NCBI RefSeq assembly: GCF_030295745.1
Contig: NZ_AP027291.1
Location: forward strand, 3,410,001 to 3,474,000
Source: Mycolicibacterium sp. TUM20985
Lineage (GTDB): Bacteria; Actinomycetota; Actinomycetes; Mycobacteriales; Mycobacteriaceae
Direction: 5' to 3'
Length of the DNA stretch: 64,000 nt
The translations under genes were made by a program, and so were the position numbers. Each line of letters begins with the position of its first letter. Position 1 is the stretch's first letter. Shown here piece after piece: positions 1 to 9,021 of the stretch. The notes under the pieces are model-generated. The model made no database searches and had not been told where the DNA came from. It saw only the letters and a program-made list of their open reading frames with translations.

Positions 1-603
1 ACACGCTTCGAGCAGGGGTTCGGCTTTGCGTTCGGCCATGTTGTAGCGATTCTGCACCGAGGCGATGGGCGTGACCTGCTGTGCAGCCGCCAACTCGTCC
101 ACGGTGATCTCGGACAGCCCGATGTGGCGGATCTTGCCCTCGCTCTGCAACGCCGCGAGCTCGCCAACCTGGTCTTCGGCGGGGAACTTCGGGTCGATGC
201 GATGCAGCTGGAACAGGTCGATGCGGTCGGTGCCCAGCCGGCGCAGACTCATCTCGACCTCTTGGCGCAGGTAAGCCGGGAACCCGAGCGGTGTCCACTG
301 ATCCACTCCGGTGCGGAGGAGCCCGGCCTTGGTGGCGATGACGAGGTCGTCCCGGTACGGATGCAGGGCCTCGCGAATGAGTTCCTCGGCCACGTACGGC
401 CCGTAGGAGTTCGCGGTGTCGAAGAAGTCGATGCCGAGTTCGACGGCGCGACGTAGGACGCGAATCGCTTCGTCGTGGTCCTTCGGCGGGCCCCAGATGC
501 CCTCGCCGGTCAGCCGCATGGTGCCGAAGCCGAGCCGGTGGACCGTCAGATCGCCGCCGAGTGTGAACGTTCCGGAGGCGCGAGCTATGGGTTCGGTGGT
601 CAC
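1..603 (-). CDS. Aldo/keto reductase, 3' end outside window
   Basis: NADPH-dependent aldo/keto reductase, cytosolic, reducing an aldehyde or ketone not identifiable from sequence. About 201 residues are visible from a GTG start at 603; the C-terminal part lies left of the window. The catalytic tetrad of the family is present: Asp and Tyr in FDTANSYG, Lys in IATKAG, His in FQLHRID. The N-terminal LGFGTMRL and the segment IGLSE are also typical. It diverges from the DUF1990 gene with 37 bp between starts, so the two promoters share that space. Fold assignment is firm; the substrate is unknown. Confidence 0.93.
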   Translation of the reverse strand, partial: MTTEPIARASGTFTLGGDLTVHRLGFGTMRLTGEGIWGPPKDHDEAIRVLRRAVELGIDFFDTANSYGPYVAEELIREALHPYRDDLVIATKAGLLRTGVDQWTPLGFPAYLRQEVEMSLRRLGTDRIDLFQLHRIDPKFPAEDQVGELAALQSEGKIRHIGLSEITVDELAAAQQVTPIASVQNRYNMAERKAEPLLEAC

Positions 604-640
604 GGTGCCGACGTTACGCCGGGACTGGCATGGTGGATCG

Positions 641-1138
641 GTGAGATTGAGCGACCTCGCCGGACTCTCGTTGACCTATGCCGAGATCGGCGCGACGGCC
701 GGGCCATTGCCGGACGGCTACCACCATCAGCACGCGTCGGCGGTGATCGGCCACGGCCGAGCACGTTTCGAGGCGGCCGCGGCGGAGGTCATGCGATGGG
801 GCATGCTCCGCGGCGCCGGAGTGCGCGTCGAGGCGACGACCGAGGTGGCGGAGGTGGGTTCGGAGGTGATCGTGGGGCTCGGCCCGCTGCGGGCGCCGTG
901 CCGCGTCGTGTACGTCGTCGACGAACCACACCGGCGCGGCTTCGCCTACGGCACCCTGCCGGGGCATGCCGAGAGCGGTGAGGAACTGTTTGCCGTCCGC
1001 TACGACCCCGAGGACGAAGCCGTCCACGCCGAGATCAGCGCGTTCTCGCGGCACGGCACCTGGTGGAGCAAGCTGGCAGGACCGTTCACCTCGCTCGCTC
1101 AGCGCGTGGTGAGCCGGCGCTACCTGCGGGCGCTGTAG
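641..1138 (+). CDS. DUF1990 family protein
   Basis: A 165-residue protein of the DUF1990 family, whose molecular function is not established. The GTG at 641 begins VRLSDLAG; the frame is open upstream but runs through the divergent aldo/keto reductase, so the internal GTG is preferred. Family hallmarks seen are GYHHQHASAVIGHG near residue 25, MRWGMLRGAG, and the tail YGTLPGHAESGEE. No signal peptide or membrane segment. Its 3' end overlaps the convergent hydrolase gene by 19 bp. Confidence 0.82.
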   Translation: MRLSDLAGLSLTYAEIGATAGPLPDGYHHQHASAVIGHGRARFEAAAAEVMRWGMLRGAGVRVEATTEVAEVGSEVIVGLGPLRAPCRVVYVVDEPHRRGFAYGTLPGHAESGEELFAVRYDPEDEAVHAEISAFSRHGTWWSKLAGPFTSLAQRVVSRRYLRAL

Positions 1139-1938
1139 TCGGCGGGGGTCGAGTCGTCGCCGGACGTCCCTGCTGAGGCCACCGATTTGCGCAGCCAGTC
1201 GAGGACCGGCGGGGCGACGTCGCCGATCGCCGATTCGGCGATGATCCAGTGCGGCTTGCCCGGATGCACCTGGTGCTCGGCACCGTAGCGTTTGGCGATT
1301 CGCCGCGAGACCCACGACGGCACGTTCTGGTCCGCTCCACCGCTGACGCACAGCACCGGGCAGGTGACCTCGGCGGCGTTGACTCGGGTGGCCGCGGTAC
1401 CCATCGAGATCTGGCGGAACACTCTTCCGGAGTCACGAACCAGACGCGGGATCACCGCCTCCTGCTCCACCACCGGCAGCGTGTTGAGCGGGACCGCGCG
1501 CATCGTCTTCGCCGACGGTAGGAATGGTTTGCCTGCAACGATTTTCGACATCAGCGGCAGCAGATGCGGACTCGACCGCAGCCGAGGCCATGACACACCC
1601 GGAGGAACCGGAGCCAGCAGTACCGCGGCCCGAGGGTTGCGCGCGGCGGCGATCTTCTGAGCCAACAACCCACCGAGGCTGTGGCCAATCACGATCGCCG
1701 ACTGGCCGATTCGGTCGTAAGCGTCGAGCGCGACGGCGAAGCATTCGTCGATGCCGGTATGCGCGAGCACGGCATCGTCGGCCGGGTCGCGGCCGGGCAG
1801 TACCGGTGCGTGCACGGCGTAGCCCTCGGCTTCGAGGAGCCGCGTCCAGGGTGTCAGAAGCGAAGGGCTTCCGAATAGGCCGTGCAGGAACAGGATTGGT
1901 GGCACGGTTCTGGTCGTGGGTTCGCTGTCCATGACCAC
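1120..1938 (-). CDS. Alpha/beta hydrolase
   Basis: A 272-residue alpha/beta hydrolase, probably an esterase or lipase-like enzyme of the cytosol. The oxyanion-hole motif FLHGLFGSP is near residue 18 and the nucleophile elbow GHSLGG near residue 86 carries the catalytic Ser. The acid Asp lies in SGGADQNV and the His in KPHWI. Length fits the family. The start MVMDSEP has a second Met two residues on, so the start is uncertain by that amount. It is the last intact host gene before the integrated element. Confidence 0.9.
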   Translation of the reverse strand: MVMDSEPTTRTVPPILFLHGLFGSPSLLTPWTRLLEAEGYAVHAPVLPGRDPADDAVLAHTGIDECFAVALDAYDRIGQSAIVIGHSLGGLLAQKIAAARNPRAAVLLAPVPPGVSWPRLRSSPHLLPLMSKIVAGKPFLPSAKTMRAVPLNTLPVVEQEAVIPRLVRDSGRVFRQISMGTAATRVNAAEVTCPVLCVSGGADQNVPSWVSRRIAKRYGAEHQVHPGKPHWIIAESAIGDVAPPVLDWLRKSVASAGTSGDDSTPADYSARR

Positions 1939-2023
1939 GAGTGTTCCCCGTTCCCGGCGCGAGGTCGATTACCTCGGGGGTAGTCGGGACGCGCCAAACG
2001 GCGAGCGTGGATTCACGCCCTCG

Positions 2024-2277
2024 CTAACTACCCTCGTCGAAGACCGGCGGTGGTTGGGGTTGGAAGGGTTGGTACCACCACCAGTCGGCGCGTTCGCCGG
2101 TCGGTCCGCGACACGGTGCGACCCGTGGTGGGGGTCGGGTTGGTGGGCGGGCCAGCGATCCCGCGGTGAGCGTTCGGCCCTGGGCGTCGGTGACGACGAG
2201 GTGGTGGGCGGGTCCGGTGAGGGTGATGATCTCCCGGTGATGGAGGCGGTGGTGGTGGGGGCACACCAACGCGAGGT
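2024..2277 (-). pseudogene. 13E12-family HNH protein, C-terminal part cut off by the element
   Basis: This open frame has no start of its own: it begins at the element junction and reads NLALVCPHHHRLHH, the second half of an HNH nuclease motif, then a Pro-rich tail ending PPPVFDEGS. The first part of the same gene is at 23985-25007 on the same strand. Joining the two at the shared TT (AA on the coding strand) gives an Asn codon and a continuous protein of about 425 residues, the normal size of DUF222/HNH 13E12 proteins. The fragment is a casualty of integration rather than random decay. Confidence 0.88.
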
Positions 2278-2303
2278 TGCTGACTACTCGTTAATATACC
2301 CTC
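2258..2303. other. Left attachment junction of the integrated element
   Basis: The host half is 13E12 coding sequence ending cgcgaggTT and the element half begins after the TT at 2277-2278. The element half carries taccctc at 2297-2303, which lies 18 bp from the TT. The mirror-image gagggta lies 18 bp from the TT at the other junction (23958-23964). This symmetry is what an attP of a serine integrase looks like once split in two. Confidence 0.82.
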
Positions 2304-2481
2304 CCTTGTGAGTTTAGCCGGGTTTAGCCGGACTGGAGGGGATTTCAACGGGGAAACCCGCTGACCTACGAAATCCGAGATCTGTCGGCAGCCAGCTGAC
2401 CCAACAGAGGTGGGACCGCCCTAGGTACCGATGCGGCACAACGTCTCTGGCATGTTATGTCTTTCTCTGCTGTTGGGTGCT

Positions 2482-3117
2482 TCAGCAACGCAGTCGGTCG
2501 GGAGCTGCCAGGATCGGGGTGTTTTTCGCTGCCCAGCCCGCTGCGGTGGGGGACCCTGGCGCCATGGCGATGAACCGCTCTGCGACGTCGCGCAGCTTGC
2601 TGTTGGTGACCTGGGACACCTCGCGCAGCATCGCGAACGCGGCCTGCGCTCCGATCTGGTGGCGAGCCATCAGTATGCCCATGGCAATACCGATCTCGCG
2701 GTTGCTGCGTAGTGCGGCACCCCAGGATCGTTCGGTCGCTATCACGGCGACGGCGCGCTCGACCAGCAGCGCGGCGATCGTGGCGTCAGCAGAGGTGGGG
2801 TGGTGGGTATGCCAGGCGTGCACCACGATCCCAGCGTAATGCGGCTGCGCGCCCACCTCGGTGAGCCGAATCACCGTACGCGTCGAGAAATGTGGGGTCT
2901 GCGCCGATACGTCCGACTCGACGAGGGGGTAGCTGATCCGGTAGGCGTCCTTATGCTCCTCAACGACGTCGACGGTGCAGGTATCGCTGAAGGAACCGAC
3001 GCTGAGCTCGGCCAAGCTGGCGAACACCACCGCCGGTTCAACCGAAGAGGTCAGGCCCGTCAGCCGCAGCGCAATGGCGCGGTCGGGCGATGCCGCGACC
3101 GAATCAGGCGCAGCCAA
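2482..3117 (-). CDS. ANTAR-domain regulator, short form
   Basis: A 211-residue protein. Residues about 135-190 form an ANTAR RNA-binding domain (NREIGIAMGILMARH, AAFAMLREVSQ, KLRDVAERFI), the module that prevents transcription termination by binding tandem stem-loops in nascent RNA. The N-terminal 120 residues are a sensor-like region in which I do not recognise GAF motifs. The start chosen is a TTG at 3117; the frame is open further upstream without a better start, so the N-terminus is uncertain. First of five ANTAR genes in 4.4 kb just inside the left end of the element. Confidence 0.82.
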   Translation of the reverse strand: MAAPDSVAASPDRAIALRLTGLTSSVEPAVVFASLAELSVGSFSDTCTVDVVEEHKDAYRISYPLVESDVSAQTPHFSTRTVIRLTEVGAQPHYAGIVVHAWHTHHPTSADATIAALLVERAVAVIATERSWGAALRSNREIGIAMGILMARHQIGAQAAFAMLREVSQVTNSKLRDVAERFIAMAPGSPTAAGWAAKNTPILAAPDRLRC

Positions 3118-3305
3118 GAAGTCACGATTGGTGCGGGTGATGGTGCTCCCAGGTGAGGATTCACGGAATACGCCAGCTGATGAAGCGGTCGCTCACGGCG
3201 ACAGGCAGTGAGTGCGGTGTCGCCGGTGCAGGCTGGCTATTTCCTAACCGCCTCCAACCTAACCAAGCTCAACGGAGCCGTCCAGCCGGGAGCACCGCGG
3301 CCGGA

Positions 3306-4079
3306 TCAGCTGGTGGGGGTACTGCGGTGTCGGGTCATCGCGGAGCCGAGGTCGGCGAGCATGCTGCCACGAATGTCGGGATCTCCAGAGATCACGATGC
3401 CCGCGACCTCGGAGAGGTGCTGATGGTGGCCTCGGGCGTAGTCACGCAGCCGGGCGAACGCGGTGGCCATGCTCAGTCCATGGACCTCGGCGAGCACCCC
3501 CTTGGCCATGTCCAGCACACCACGGCTGTTCACCGCGGCCTGCAGTCGCGGCGTCACAGCGTTGCTGACGGTGGTGTCGTGCCGAAGGATCGCGATGGTG
3601 GCGACGTGGGCCAGCGCCTGCGCCAGGTTCAGGTCCTCGGGGTTCAGTGCCCCCGGGGCGGCGCCGAACAACCCCAACGTGCCCAACACCTCGTCGCGCA
3701 GCCGCAGGGGGATGGCGTGCACCGAGGCGAAGCCCGATTCGGTGGCCGCGGCCACGAACCGCGGCCACCTCGCCGACTCGGCCGCGAGGTCGGCGACACT
3801 GATGGCGCCGCCGCCGCGGTAGCAGTCCAGACACGGCCCCTCCTCGCGTTGCAGCTGGAAGATCTCCAGCTCGTGAGCTTCCTCGGAGGTCGCGGCGAAG
3901 AGGTGCAGCACACCGCGGGCGTCGGCGAGCAGCAGACCGGCCGCCGTGATGTCCAAGAGCCGCGCGCAGTCCTCGGTCAACCGGGTCACCAGGTCCAGCA
4001 CGTCGTAGTCCTCGACGAGGCTGTCGGCGAAGCTGATGAAAGACGCGACGATGTCGCGTTCCCGGCTGTGCGGCATCAC
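3306..4079 (-). CDS. GAF-ANTAR regulator
   Basis: A 257-residue two-domain regulator. Residues about 15-155 are a GAF sensor with the signature REEGPCLDCYRGG. Residues about 175-230 are an ANTAR domain (RGVLDMAKGVLAEVHGLS, AFARLRDYAR). Expected role: ligand- or redox-controlled antitermination in the cytosol; the signal is unknown. The start is GTG at 4079 or ATG at 4076; GTG makes a 4-bp overlap with the stop of the upstream gene, so the two are translationally coupled. Confidence 0.9.
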   Translation of the reverse strand: MMPHSRERDIVASFISFADSLVEDYDVLDLVTRLTEDCARLLDITAAGLLLADARGVLHLFAATSEEAHELEIFQLQREEGPCLDCYRGGGAISVADLAAESARWPRFVAAATESGFASVHAIPLRLRDEVLGTLGLFGAAPGALNPEDLNLAQALAHVATIAILRHDTTVSNAVTPRLQAAVNSRGVLDMAKGVLAEVHGLSMATAFARLRDYARGHHQHLSEVAGIVISGDPDIRGSMLADLGSAMTRHRSTPTS

Positions 4080-4861
4080 GATTCGTCGTTCCGATCGTCA
4101 TCGAGGCGCAGCCGGCGCCCGATGATCTCCCAGGCGACCTCGCTGGCGGTCATGTCGTGGGCGAACGCGTAACCGCGTAGCCGCACCAACGCCTCGGGCG
4201 GACCCACCCCCAGTTGAGCGATCAGCATGCCCGTGGCCTGGTACACCTCCGTGCGAGATAGCGACGACAACGCGTCCCAGGCGGCACTGCCATCGTCGTC
4301 GACGGCGGCGTCCATGTCGCCGCTCATCACGTCCAGCAACGGCAGTGCCGCGAATTGGGCCGCGATCAGGCTGTTGGTCAATTCGGCGGCGTCCAAGTCG
4401 CCGGTGCCGGTCCGATACAGATCCAGCGCGCCGACCGGGATGCCCGACACCGACACCGGCAACGCGAACACTGCCCGCACCCCACGCCCCATCGCCGCCG
4501 CCGCGAACGCCGGCCACCGCGCCTGAGCGTCATCTAGATCACCGACCAGTACCGGCGCCTTGCTGCGGACTGCGTCCAGGCACGGGCCCTCCCCGAAGGT
4601 GAACTGCAACTCGTCGAGTTCGTGGCTCAACGGGCTGCTCGCGCCCAGCGAACCGCGCAGGGACTCGTCGTGAATCACCGATAGCGCAGCCCCGTCGACG
4701 GCCAGTAGGTCCACGCACGCCCCGCACAGCCGCGATGCGAGGTCACTGCCCCCGCGCCCGGCCAGGGCGGCGTTCAAGCCGTCCCGTACCCGCTGTGCAC
4801 CGCTCATCGGCGAGCGCGCCCCACGAAGCGGGCGCGACGCCTGGTGACCGTCATCATCCAT
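4076..4861 (-). CDS. GAF-ANTAR regulator
   Basis: A 261-residue paralogue of its downstream neighbour. A GAF domain spans about residues 25-170 (FGEGPCLDAV, WPAFAAAA) and an ANTAR domain about 190-250 (VYQATGMLIAQLGV, ALVRLRGYAFAHD, VAWEIIGRRL). It is in an apparent operon with 3306-4079 through a GTGA overlap, and 58 bp separate it from the ANTAR gene upstream. An internal Met (MSGAQRV, residue 19) is a possible alternative start. Two coupled GAF-ANTAR proteins suggest a heterodimer; that is inference. Confidence 0.9.
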   Translation of the reverse strand: MDDDGHQASRPLRGARSPMSGAQRVRDGLNAALAGRGGSDLASRLCGACVDLLAVDGAALSVIHDESLRGSLGASSPLSHELDELQFTFGEGPCLDAVRSKAPVLVGDLDDAQARWPAFAAAAMGRGVRAVFALPVSVSGIPVGALDLYRTGTGDLDAAELTNSLIAAQFAALPLLDVMSGDMDAAVDDDGSAAWDALSSLSRTEVYQATGMLIAQLGVGPPEALVRLRGYAFAHDMTASEVAWEIIGRRLRLDDDRNDES

Positions 4862-4919
4862 CCATCAAACCACTCTGATCGTGTCGGGCCTACGCATAGC
4901 GAGCTGTGCGTCCTGCCGG

Positions 4920-5840
4920 TCAGGTGTCGCCGTCGGTGCGGCGGGCGCGGGCGCGCCGCGTGGCCCCGTCCACGACGCCGCGGGCGATGTCGGCGAGCTT
5001 GGTGTGTTCCTTCTGGCTGATCGCGCGCAGTGCGGCGAATGCTTCGGCGTCGGTGCCGCCGCTGCGGCTGATGATGATGCCGATGGCCTGATCGATGACT
5101 GCCCGGCTGACCAGGGCGGTCTGCAGTTGCTCGATTTGGCGTTGCGCCGCGTTGAGCAGCTTGGCGTTGTGCACCGCGACGGAGGCGGCTTCGGCGAACG
5201 ATTCACCGAGTTGCGCGGCGTGCTCGTCGAAGGCGTCCTTAGCGCTGGCGTACACGTTGATCGCCCCCACCACCCGATCGGGCAGCAGCAAGGGCAACGA
5301 CAACGCGCTATGCACCCCGAGGCGTCCCGCCCGCGGGCCGAAACGGGGCCACAAGGTTTCCCCACCCAGATTTCCGGACCTGAACGTGCGCCGCTCTGCG
5401 GCGGCACTGACACACGGGCCCTCACCCAGACCGTATTGGATGTCGTCAATCTGGTGGACGAACGGCGCCGAGGCCACCACCGTGGCCGAGCGACCATCCT
5501 CGTGCATCGTCACCCCGGCTCCATCGGCGCCGGGGGTCGCCCGGACCGCGAACTTCGCCACCCGGATCAGAAGGTCGTTCAGCGGCAGGCTGCCCGCCAC
5601 CAACAGTGACATCCCAGCGAGCCCGCCCGCCAGATCGTCCTCGTCGTCGGCGACGTCCCGTCCGGTCGACGCCGCGTCAATCGAAGAACCCGCGCGATCG
5701 CCCTCACCGGGACCGGACACCCGCATTTCGCCACCGTCCATCGTGGACATCACTCTATAGTCGTCACTGGCCTCACCGCCATGCCAGCCTTCGCCATCTG
5801 ACGATTCCATGACGGCGCCGTCCGGAGGATGCCCGTGCAT
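4920..5840 (-). CDS. GAF-ANTAR regulator
   Basis: A 306-residue regulator with an N-terminal polar extension of about 70 residues, a GAF domain at roughly 75-215 (YGLGEGPCVSAA, HSALSLPLLLP) and an ANTAR domain at roughly 235-290 (SRAVIDQAIGIIISRSGG, AFAALRAISQ, KLADIARGVVDG). A short helix with LLNAAQRQIEQLQ links the two, as in classical GAF-ANTAR proteins. It is first in the leftward ANTAR group and diverges from the STAS-ANTAR gene across 201 bp, where both promoters must lie. Confidence 0.9.
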   Translation of the reverse strand: MHGHPPDGAVMESSDGEGWHGGEASDDYRVMSTMDGGEMRVSGPGEGDRAGSSIDAASTGRDVADDEDDLAGGLAGMSLLVAGSLPLNDLLIRVAKFAVRATPGADGAGVTMHEDGRSATVVASAPFVHQIDDIQYGLGEGPCVSAAAERRTFRSGNLGGETLWPRFGPRAGRLGVHSALSLPLLLPDRVVGAINVYASAKDAFDEHAAQLGESFAEAASVAVHNAKLLNAAQRQIEQLQTALVSRAVIDQAIGIIISRSGGTDAEAFAALRAISQKEHTKLADIARGVVDGATRRARARRTDGDT

Positions 5841-6041
5841 CTGCCCTCAGTGCAGCCAAGATGGCCACCTCAGCGGTGGCCGAGCCGGGTAGACGACCCC
5901 GGTCCGGGGGGCTACGTTGAGGACGGCTTGGACATAGCCAGCCCGCACCAGTGACACCGCCCCTCCGCCGCGGTCCGTGTCGCGGTGAGCACATCCGCTC
6001 GCAGCCGGGCTTACTTGGTCAGACCCCCGCCAGGGAGCACC

Positions 6042-6866
6042 ATGACCACCATCACGACCCCCTACGGCCCGTCCGAGAGCCGCATGTTGGCCAACGCACC
6101 GGTCGACCGGATCGGCTGCCCACCCCACCCTCGGGCCTCGCCGCCGATGCCGCAGACGAGACCACCCACCGCCGCAGGGATCGGGTGCAGCGCAGCCACA
6201 GTCGCTGTGCACCCATCCCGATGGCGCGGTGCCGATTACGAACAGGTCTTGATCGTGCCGATCACCGGGAGCCTCGACGCCGCGACGGCGCCAGACTTCG
6301 CTTCGTGGTTGCGCCCGCTAGCCTCCCAAGGATACCGCCTCGTCCTGGACCTGTCGGGGCTGACGTTCCTCGGGTGCGCCGGACTGACATTGTTCGTCCA
6401 GCTCCACCAGGACGCCGCCGCCTCAACGGGATCACTGCAGTTGGTTGAAGTTCCCTCCCACCCGCTGCGGATACTGCAGCTGACCGGACTGCACACCGTC
6501 CTACGCGTTCATGCTGACTGCGCGCCGTTGCCGGCCAGGTCGCAAGTGATGTCCAGGAATCCAACAACCACAACCCCACCCGGGCCGGTACCACCGCCCG
6601 CCCGGCCGCTGATCGGCGTCGTTGAGCAGGAACGAACCTGGCGCACGGTACTGGACAGCGATCGCCAAATCGGAATGGCCCTAGGCATTCTCATGACACG
6701 GCACCACCTCGATGAGAATGCGGCGTTCGCGATGCTGCGCGAGCAGTCCTGGCGCACCAATACCAAACTGCGCGTTGTGGCGCACCGGCTGGTTGCGAAC
6801 GCTGCCGGATCGGCCATTGCTCACGCCGGAGCTGCCGCGGTCGTGAACCCGCACGGATCAGAATGA
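6042..6866 (+). CDS. STAS-ANTAR fusion protein
   Basis: A 274-residue fusion. Residues about 65-150 form a STAS domain of the anti-sigma-factor-antagonist type (VPITGSLDAATAPDF, LVLDLSGLTFLGCAGLTLF). The position often filled by the phosphorylated Ser lies in FLGCAGL, where Cys replaces it. After a Pro-rich linker, residues about 195-255 form an ANTAR domain (DRQIGMALGILMTRHHL, AFAMLREQSW, KLRVVAHRLV). The ATG at 6042 has a gccagggag Shine-Dalgarno sequence and is preferred over the ATG 57 bp upstream. Expected to join a partner-switching input to RNA antitermination. Confidence 0.88.
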   Translation: MTTITTPYGPSESRMLANAPVDRIGCPPHPRASPPMPQTRPPTAAGIGCSAATVAVHPSRWRGADYEQVLIVPITGSLDAATAPDFASWLRPLASQGYRLVLDLSGLTFLGCAGLTLFVQLHQDAAASTGSLQLVEVPSHPLRILQLTGLHTVLRVHADCAPLPARSQVMSRNPTTTTPPGPVPPPARPLIGVVEQERTWRTVLDSDRQIGMALGILMTRHHLDENAAFAMLREQSWRTNTKLRVVAHRLVANAAGSAIAHAGAAAVVNPHGSE

Positions 6867-6964
6867 CTCCGACGCCGGGCTATCGACATCGATTAGTCGG
6901 ACCCCCACCTTCGGTCGCGGACGTTCCTCGTTGATCGCCTCTTTACGGACGTAAGGTCATCGAG

Positions 6965-8380
6965 ATGACGACCTCTGGACCGCCGCCGGGTGACACCTCC
7001 CCACCTCGGGAGCCGACGGCGGCGGGTGACCCAGCCGCACATCCGGAGCCAGAACCCGACGGCGATGGTGAGGAGCATCTCGGCGGCTACGGCTTCCCGG
7101 CCGGGGCGTGGCGGACGCTGGAGAAGCATCCGCCGCCGGGGTTGTCGAAGATCCGGTGGCGCAGCCCGCTGCGGGGGCCGTGGCTAACGTCGGTGTTCGG
7201 GTCGGTGCTGTTGGTGGTGTTGCCGGTCGTGATCCTGACCGGGTTGCTGTCCTACATCGCCTACGGTCCGAAGTTCGGCCAAGCCATCCCCGCCGAGGTG
7301 GGGTGGCTGAAGCTGCCGTCCTTCGATTGGCCGACCCGGCCGTCGTGGTTGTACCGGCTGAATCAGGGTCTGCACGTCGGTCTGGGGTTGATCATCATTC
7401 CGGTGGTGCTGGCCAAGCTGTGGTCGGTGATCCCGCGGCTGTTCATCTGGCCGCCGGCCCGCTCGATCGCCGCGGTGCTGGAACGGATCTCGCTGCTAAT
7501 GCTGGTCGGCGGGATCCTGTTCGAGATCGTCACCGGTCTGCTGAACATCCAGTACGACTACATCTTCGGGTTCAGCTTCTACACCGCCCACTACTTCGGG
7601 GCGTGGGTGTTCATCGCCGGGTTCCTCGCCCACGTCTGCCTCAAACTGCCGAAGATGTGGCGCAGCCTGCGTTCTCGGTCGCTGCGCAGCGTCCTGGCGA
7701 CCTCGCGGGCCGACACCCAACCCGAACCGATGGACGAGGACCGCCTCGTCGCCGCCGACCCCGATCCGCCCACCCTGAGCCGCCGCGGCGCGCTGGCCGT
7801 CGTCGGCGGCGGTTCGCTGCTGATCGCGGTCCTGACCGCCGGACAGACCCTCGGTGGGTTCACCCGGCCCGCCGCGCTGCTGCTGCCCCGCGGCCGCAGC
7901 TACGGCAACGGACCCACCGACTTTCAGATCAACCGCACCGCCGTCGCGGCCGGCATCGACCCGGCCACCACCGGTGATGGGTGGCGACTGCAACTGTCGG
8001 GTGGCCCGAACCCAGTGATGCTGGACCGGGCCGCGCTGGCCGCGATGCCGCAACACACCGCGGTGCTGCCGATCGCCTGCGTCGAGGGGTGGTCCACGGT
8101 GCAGACCTGGACCGGGGTCCGGCTCGCCGATCTGGCCGCCGCAGCCGGTCGCCCCCGACCCGGCTCGGCGATGGTGTCCTCGCTGGAGAAAGCCGGAGCA
8201 TTCAATCACGCCGTCCTGCAAAGAAATCAGGTCACCGATCCCGATGCGTTACTGGCGTTGAAGGTCAACGGGGCGGACCTGTCAGTAGATCACGGCTACC
8301 CGGCCCGCGTCATCGTCCCAGCGCTGCCCGGTGTGCACAACACCAAATGGGTGGCCGCCATCGACTTCCGGGACACCTGA
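6965..8380 (+). CDS. Membrane cytochrome b / molybdopterin-dependent oxidoreductase fusion
   Basis: A 471-residue two-part redox protein. After a Pro/Glu-rich cytosolic start, residues about 75-235 hold four or five membrane helices of cytochrome b561 type with candidate haem-ligand histidines in NQGLHVGLG, YTAHYFGAW and FLAHVCLK. An internal SRRGALAVVGGG segment near residue 275 starts another helix and resembles a Tat-type anchor. The C-terminal 170 residues are a sulfite-oxidase-like molybdopterin domain with the cofactor Cys in PIACVEGWS and the tail VHNTKWVAAIDF. Likely an envelope oxidoreductase exchanging electrons with quinone; substrate unknown. Starts one base before the next gene. 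Confidence 0.9.
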   Translation: MTTSGPPPGDTSPPREPTAAGDPAAHPEPEPDGDGEEHLGGYGFPAGAWRTLEKHPPPGLSKIRWRSPLRGPWLTSVFGSVLLVVLPVVILTGLLSYIAYGPKFGQAIPAEVGWLKLPSFDWPTRPSWLYRLNQGLHVGLGLIIIPVVLAKLWSVIPRLFIWPPARSIAAVLERISLLMLVGGILFEIVTGLLNIQYDYIFGFSFYTAHYFGAWVFIAGFLAHVCLKLPKMWRSLRSRSLRSVLATSRADTQPEPMDEDRLVAADPDPPTLSRRGALAVVGGGSLLIAVLTAGQTLGGFTRPAALLLPRGRSYGNGPTDFQINRTAVAAGIDPATTGDGWRLQLSGGPNPVMLDRAALAAMPQHTAVLPIACVEGWSTVQTWTGVRLADLAAAAGRPRPGSAMVSSLEKAGAFNHAVLQRNQVTDPDALLALKVNGADLSVDHGYPARVIVPALPGVHNTKWVAAIDFRDT

Positions 8381-8381
8381 C

Positions 8382-8933
8382 ATGCCGACACCGGTTCAGC
8401 GGGCGCACCGGCTCTACGGCGCACGCCTGGGGCATCTCATCGTTGTGCTGGGGTCTTTGGCGCTCGCCGGTTATACCGTCGCGGTCCTCGGGGTGAGCCA
8501 GCTCGTCAACCCCATGGTGTGGTGGCAGTCCATCGCAGTGTGGTTCGCCGTGGCGGTGATCGGGCACGACCTGATCCTCTTCCCGCTGTACGCGCTCGCC
8601 GACCGGCTGTTGTCACGAACGCCGAGGCCCTCCGTCGAGCACTCTGAGGCAACTGGGTCCGTGCCCGGGCCCGTACCGCTGATCAACTATCTGCGGATGC
8701 CGACGCTGGCCGCGGGTCTGCTGCTGGTGATGTTCCTGCCCGGCATCATCGAGCAGGGCGGCCCGGCCTTCACCGCCGCCACCGGACTCACCCAAGCACC
8801 CTATTTGACCCGGTGGATTCTTCTCACCGCGGCCTTCTACCTGATCAGTGCCCTCTGCTACGGCGCGAAAACACTGTTGCGGCATCACGATTCGGCACCC
8901 GCTGCGCCGGTAGAATCGGCGCCCGCCGGGTGA
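8382..8933 (+). CDS. Integral membrane protein, partner of the oxidoreductase
   Basis: A 183-residue protein with four predicted membrane helices (around residues 15-35, 45-65, 105-125 and 140-160) and conserved-looking His residues in VIGHDLILFP. The ATG at 8382 follows the previous stop by one base, so the two genes are surely co-transcribed. I do not recognise a family with a known function. A role as an additional membrane subunit for the molybdopterin protein is inferred from context only. Confidence 0.8.
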   Translation: MPTPVQRAHRLYGARLGHLIVVLGSLALAGYTVAVLGVSQLVNPMVWWQSIAVWFAVAVIGHDLILFPLYALADRLLSRTPRPSVEHSEATGSVPGPVPLINYLRMPTLAAGLLLVMFLPGIIEQGGPAFTAATGLTQAPYLTRWILLTAAFYLISALCYGAKTLLRHHDSAPAAPVESAPAG

Positions 8934-9021
8934 CGCCCCGTGGTTCGCCCACACGACTCGTCGATGTCCGCGTGCGTGCAGCGGGGCGGTTCTGGGTGGC
9001 CACCGGGTGCCCTCTCCTGGG

